Of a DNA stretch of 8,013 nucleotides, positions 6,346 through 8,013 are shown piece after piece. A model generated the notes under the pieces. The model was not told where the DNA came from, did no database searches, and worked only from the letters and a program-made list of their open reading frames with translations. Location of the stretch: contig JAKSCZ010000482.1 in the NCBI GenBank assembly GCA_022360335.1, positions 1 through 8,013 of the forward strand, given 5' to 3'. Every line of letters starts with the position of its first letter. Positions within the stretch are counted from its first letter, which is position 1. The position numbers were made by a program, and so were the translations under genes. The DNA comes from Pseudomonadota bacterium. GTDB taxonomy: Bacteria; Pseudomonadota; Gammaproteobacteria; Steroidobacterales; Woeseiaceae.

Positions 6346-6377
6346 ATTGTATGACAAGTCGGCGCGGACTCCACGCC
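6346..6377 (-). promoter_or_regulatory. Hairpin followed by a -10-like box upstream of the DUF2946-like gene
   Basis: On the minus strand the 50-nt gap after the LON-domain gene holds a compact hairpin (complement of 6361-6377): GGCGTGG, loop AGT, CCGCGCC, seven pairs including one G-T. TACAAT (complement of 6346-6351) then follows, a good match to a -10 box, just 9 nt before the ATG. No clear -35 box is seen and the hairpin has no T-tract. It may separate the metal genes from the LON gene, giving them their own short-leader promoter; this is weakly supported. Confidence 0.3.
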
Positions 6378-6386
6378 CGTTCCGGC

Positions 6387-6953
6387 CTACGACGAGCGGA
6401 GGACCCGCTCGATGAGTTCCAGGCAGGCGTCGATGTCGTCCATTTCGAGCACGGCCTGCTTTTGTTCGAGTCCGATCGGCAGGATCTCGATGAAGCGCCA
6501 GGCGACCCAGACGGCGTCGTCGTATCGCGCGTCGAGATCCTCGTACAGGCGGCCGAAATCGCTCAGAACGGTTTCCAGTATGTGCGGCAGATTCCGGTGC
6601 CGGGGCGGAATCGGCAAGGCCGGCGGTTCCGCGATGAGCTCGACCTCGCCGACGTTGAGCCCGTCGGGCCGCCGGTCGGCAGACGCCAGGCGGAAACGCC
6701 GTGTGCCGACCGCCGTGATGCCGAGCAGGCCGTCGCTGCCCTGGTACCAGTCCGTCACCGTTGCGAGCGTGCCGACCTTCCACGTCGTCGCGGGGCCGGT
6801 CCCCCCGCCCTCCCGGATCAGCAACACGCCGAACGGCAGGTCGTCTTTCACGCAGCGGCTGATCATGTCGAGGTAGCGCGGCTCGAAAATCCTGAGCGGC
6901 AACGGGCCGCCCGGGAAAAGGACGGTGTTCAGCGGGAACAAGGGAACCTGCAT
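6387..6953 (-). CDS. Stand-alone LON substrate-binding domain protein
   Basis: A 188-residue cytosolic protein consisting of only the N-terminal (substrate-recognition) domain of Lon proteases. The opening QVPLFPLNTVLFPGGPLPLR followed by IFEPRYLDMI is the domain signature. The middle carries GVLLI (42-46), VGTLATVTDWYQ (60-71) and a GITAVGTRRFRL strand pair (77-88); the helical C-terminal half contains LPHILETVLSDFG and ends ELIERVLRSS. No Walker A site and no Ser-Lys protease dyad are present, so it cannot be a protease by itself; it may act as an adaptor or peptide binder, but its role is unknown. It lies downstream of mpl on the same strand with repeat DNA between. The ATG at 6953 has no strong Shine-Dalgarno. 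Confidence 0.92.
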   Translation of the reverse strand: MQVPLFPLNTVLFPGGPLPLRIFEPRYLDMISRCVKDDLPFGVLLIREGGGTGPATTWKVGTLATVTDWYQGSDGLLGITAVGTRRFRLASADRRPDGLNVGEVELIAEPPALPIPPRHRNLPHILETVLSDFGRLYEDLDARYDDAVWVAWRFIEILPIGLEQKQAVLEMDDIDACLELIERVLRSS

Positions 6954-6972
6954 CTTCTAAATATAGACGATC
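6954..6972 (-). promoter_or_regulatory. -10-like TATATT immediately before the LON-domain gene
   Basis: The only AT-rich patch in this gap reads, on the minus strand, TATATT (complement of 6960-6965) ending 6 nt before the ATG. If used as a -10 box, transcription would begin at or near the start codon, which would fit the missing Shine-Dalgarno. No -35 box is evident; the position where it would be falls in the tandem repeats. Confidence 0.25.
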
Positions 6973-7040
6973 GTGGGGGCCGCCGATCCGTGGGAGCCGC
7001 CGATCCGTGGGAGCGGCCGGTCCGTGGGAGCGGCCGGTCC
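6973..7040. repeat. Four tandem 17-bp repeats of the REP head
   Basis: Units at 6973-6989, 6990-7006, 7007-7023 and 7024-7040. Units 3 and 4 are identical (GTGGGAGCGGCCGGTCC); units 1 and 2 share CCGCCGATCC at their ends and differ from each other at one base. Each begins with the GTGGGAG or GTGGGGG head of the adjoining BIME, which continues at 7041 as the fifth head. The array lies directly upstream of the LON-domain gene. No coding capacity is apparent. Confidence 0.93.
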
Positions 7041-7090
7041 GTGGGAGCGGCTTTAGCCGCGAACGCGTTCGGGCCTGAAGGCCCTCCTAC
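7041..7090. repeat. Intact two-armed REP element (BIME)
   Basis: A 50-bp element: left arm 7041-7063 (head GTGG, hairpin GCGGCT, TT, AGCCGC), a 4-nt centre CGCG, and inverted right arm 7068-7090 (hairpin GGGCCT, GA, AGGCCC, ending CTCCTAC). Read in the same orientation, the arms match at 17 of 23 bases, and four of the six differences are paired swaps that keep the stem. The right end contains the TAG stop of mpl. The right arm is identical to that of the interrupted copy at 3738-3760. Confidence 0.93.
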
Positions 7091-8013
7091 CCCGCCCGCG
7101 TTCTTTGCAGCACCGCCGTCAGCGTCTGCCGTGCCGAGCCGAACCCGCCGTTGCTCATGAAGACGACCTGATCGCCGCTCGCGACCCGTTTCGACATGTC
7201 GTCGACGAGACGGTCGTAGTCGTCGAACAGGCGCAGCCTGTCCCCGAGCGCGGCGAGACCGGCTTCGAAGCCGTCGCTAATGCCTTCGGGCCGGTACACC
7301 CAGACGAGGTCGGCGTCGGCGAGTGCGTCCGCCAGTTGCTCGTTGTGCACGCCGAGCTTCATCGTGTTCGATCGCGGCTCGAGCGCGACGACGACGCGAT
7401 GCCCCGGATAGCGCCTGCGCATCGATCGGATCGACATGCCGATCGCCGTCGGGTGGTGTGCGAAATCGTCGTAGATCGCGATATCGGCGACGGTCGCCGT
7501 ACGCTCCATGCGGCGCTTGACCCCGTCGAATCGCGACAGCGAATCGACGGCCTGCTCCAGCGGTACGCCGGCGGACGCGGCGGCGGCCACCGCGGCCAGC
7601 GCGTTCTCGAGGTTGTGCACTCCGCCGACGTTCCAGCGCGTCCGGGCCGCTCGCCCGCCGGGGCCGCGTATGCCGATGTGCCGCTCTACCGTGTCGCCGA
7701 AACGGCCGGTCCAGTCCGTGCCGTCGCTTGTGCCGAGGGTCTCGACCGGCGTCCAGCAGCCCCGTTCGACGAGCTTATTCAGATTCTCGTCGGCAGCCTT
7801 CATGACGATGCGGCCGCTGCCGGGTACGGTCCGCAGCAGCTGGTGAAACTGCCACAGGATCGCGTCCATGTCCGCGTAAATGTCGGCATGATCGTACTCG
7901 AGATTGTTGAGAACCAGCGTCCGCGCGCGGTAGTGCACGAATTTCGCGCGTTTGTCGAAAAACGCGGTGTCGTACTCGTCGGCCTCCACGACGAAATACT
8001 CCGATTCGCCGAA
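7087..8013 (-). CDS. mpl: UDP-N-acetylmuramate:L-alanyl-gamma-D-glutamyl-meso-diaminopimelate ligase (Mpl), C-terminal 308 residues
   Basis: ATP-dependent Mur-family ligase of peptidoglycan recycling. It joins recovered L-Ala-D-Glu-meso-DAP tripeptide to UDP-MurNAc in the cytosol, bypassing MurC, MurD and MurE. The frame is open to the window edge, so the N-terminal domain with the ATP-binding GxHGKT loop is off the window; E. coli Mpl has about 457 residues. Visible signatures are VVEADEYDTAFFDKRAKF with NNLEYDHADIY, then HQLLRTVPGSG, the Mur-ligase NVGGVHNLENALAA segment, the Mpl-type GVKRRME, DDFAHHPTAI, and LEPRSNTMKLG in the C-terminal domain. These features separate Mpl from MurC. The 3' end is complete (RTRAG then TAG), and the stop lies within the REP element. 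The LON-domain gene follows 133 nt downstream on the same strand. Confidence 0.97.
   Translation of the reverse strand, partial: FGESEYFVVEADEYDTAFFDKRAKFVHYRARTLVLNNLEYDHADIYADMDAILWQFHQLLRTVPGSGRIVMKAADENLNKLVERGCWTPVETLGTSDGTDWTGRFGDTVERHIGIRGPGGRAARTRWNVGGVHNLENALAAVAAAASAGVPLEQAVDSLSRFDGVKRRMERTATVADIAIYDDFAHHPTAIGMSIRSMRRRYPGHRVVVALEPRSNTMKLGVHNEQLADALADADLVWVYRPEGISDGFEAGLAALGDRLRLFDDYDRLVDDMSKRVASGDQVVFMSNGGFGSARQTLTAVLQRTRAG

Noticed and set aside
6973..7040. Short CRISPR-like array
   Set aside because: Units are directly contiguous 17-mers with no spacers and derive from the REP head.

Overview
The window is high-GC DNA, densely packed with bacterial genes. Housekeeping genes resemble their gammaproteobacterial versions: a CpdA-type cAMP phosphodiesterase, a C5-pathway HemL, a recycling Mpl ligase, a TonB receptor and GTAG-headed REP palindromes. 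I infer a high-GC gammaproteobacterium, possibly near Xanthomonadales or Chromatiales. The species cannot be fixed from this sequence.

Left half, plus strand: the 3' end of ahcY (S-adenosylhomocysteine hydrolase) is followed at 11 nt by a cpdA-like phosphodiesterase. cpdA overlaps a secreted TraB/GumN-family protein by 4 nt, and 27 nt later comes hemL (glutamate-1-semialdehyde aminomutase, tetrapyrrole synthesis). The spacing suggests one transcription unit. The cpdA gene has no ATG, GTG or TTG that keeps its first metal motif; its best start is an ATT behind a strong Shine-Dalgarno sequence.

Right half, minus strand, read from the right edge: the C-terminal two thirds of mpl (murein tripeptide recycling ligase), a stand-alone LON-domain protein, a small DUF2946-like protein with six consecutive histidines, and a TonB-dependent receptor with a GTG start, a Met-containing barrel segment and a C-terminal Phe. 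The last two look like a metal uptake module, most likely copper; this is an inference from family resemblance and context. The receptor runs convergently into hemL.

The most unusual material is in the two repeat-rich gaps. Both hold a two-armed REP element (BIME) made of two inverted copies of a GTAG/GTGG-headed hairpin. At 7041-7090 it is intact, next to four tandem 17-bp copies of its head. At 3609-3760 the same element is split by an 89-bp palindromic insert of a different family (perfect 28-bp inverted repeats, each arm itself a hairpin), and its tail is tandemly amplified in 22-bp steps. The repeat DNA begins exactly at the stop codons of hemL, mpl and the receptor gene, so it fills both gaps with no spare bases at those ends. 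No REP-associated transposase gene lies in the window. I see no phage, defence, CRISPR or secondary-metabolite system here; the genes are ordinary, and the novelty is in the repeats and start signals. No stretch over 300 bases lacks a gene.
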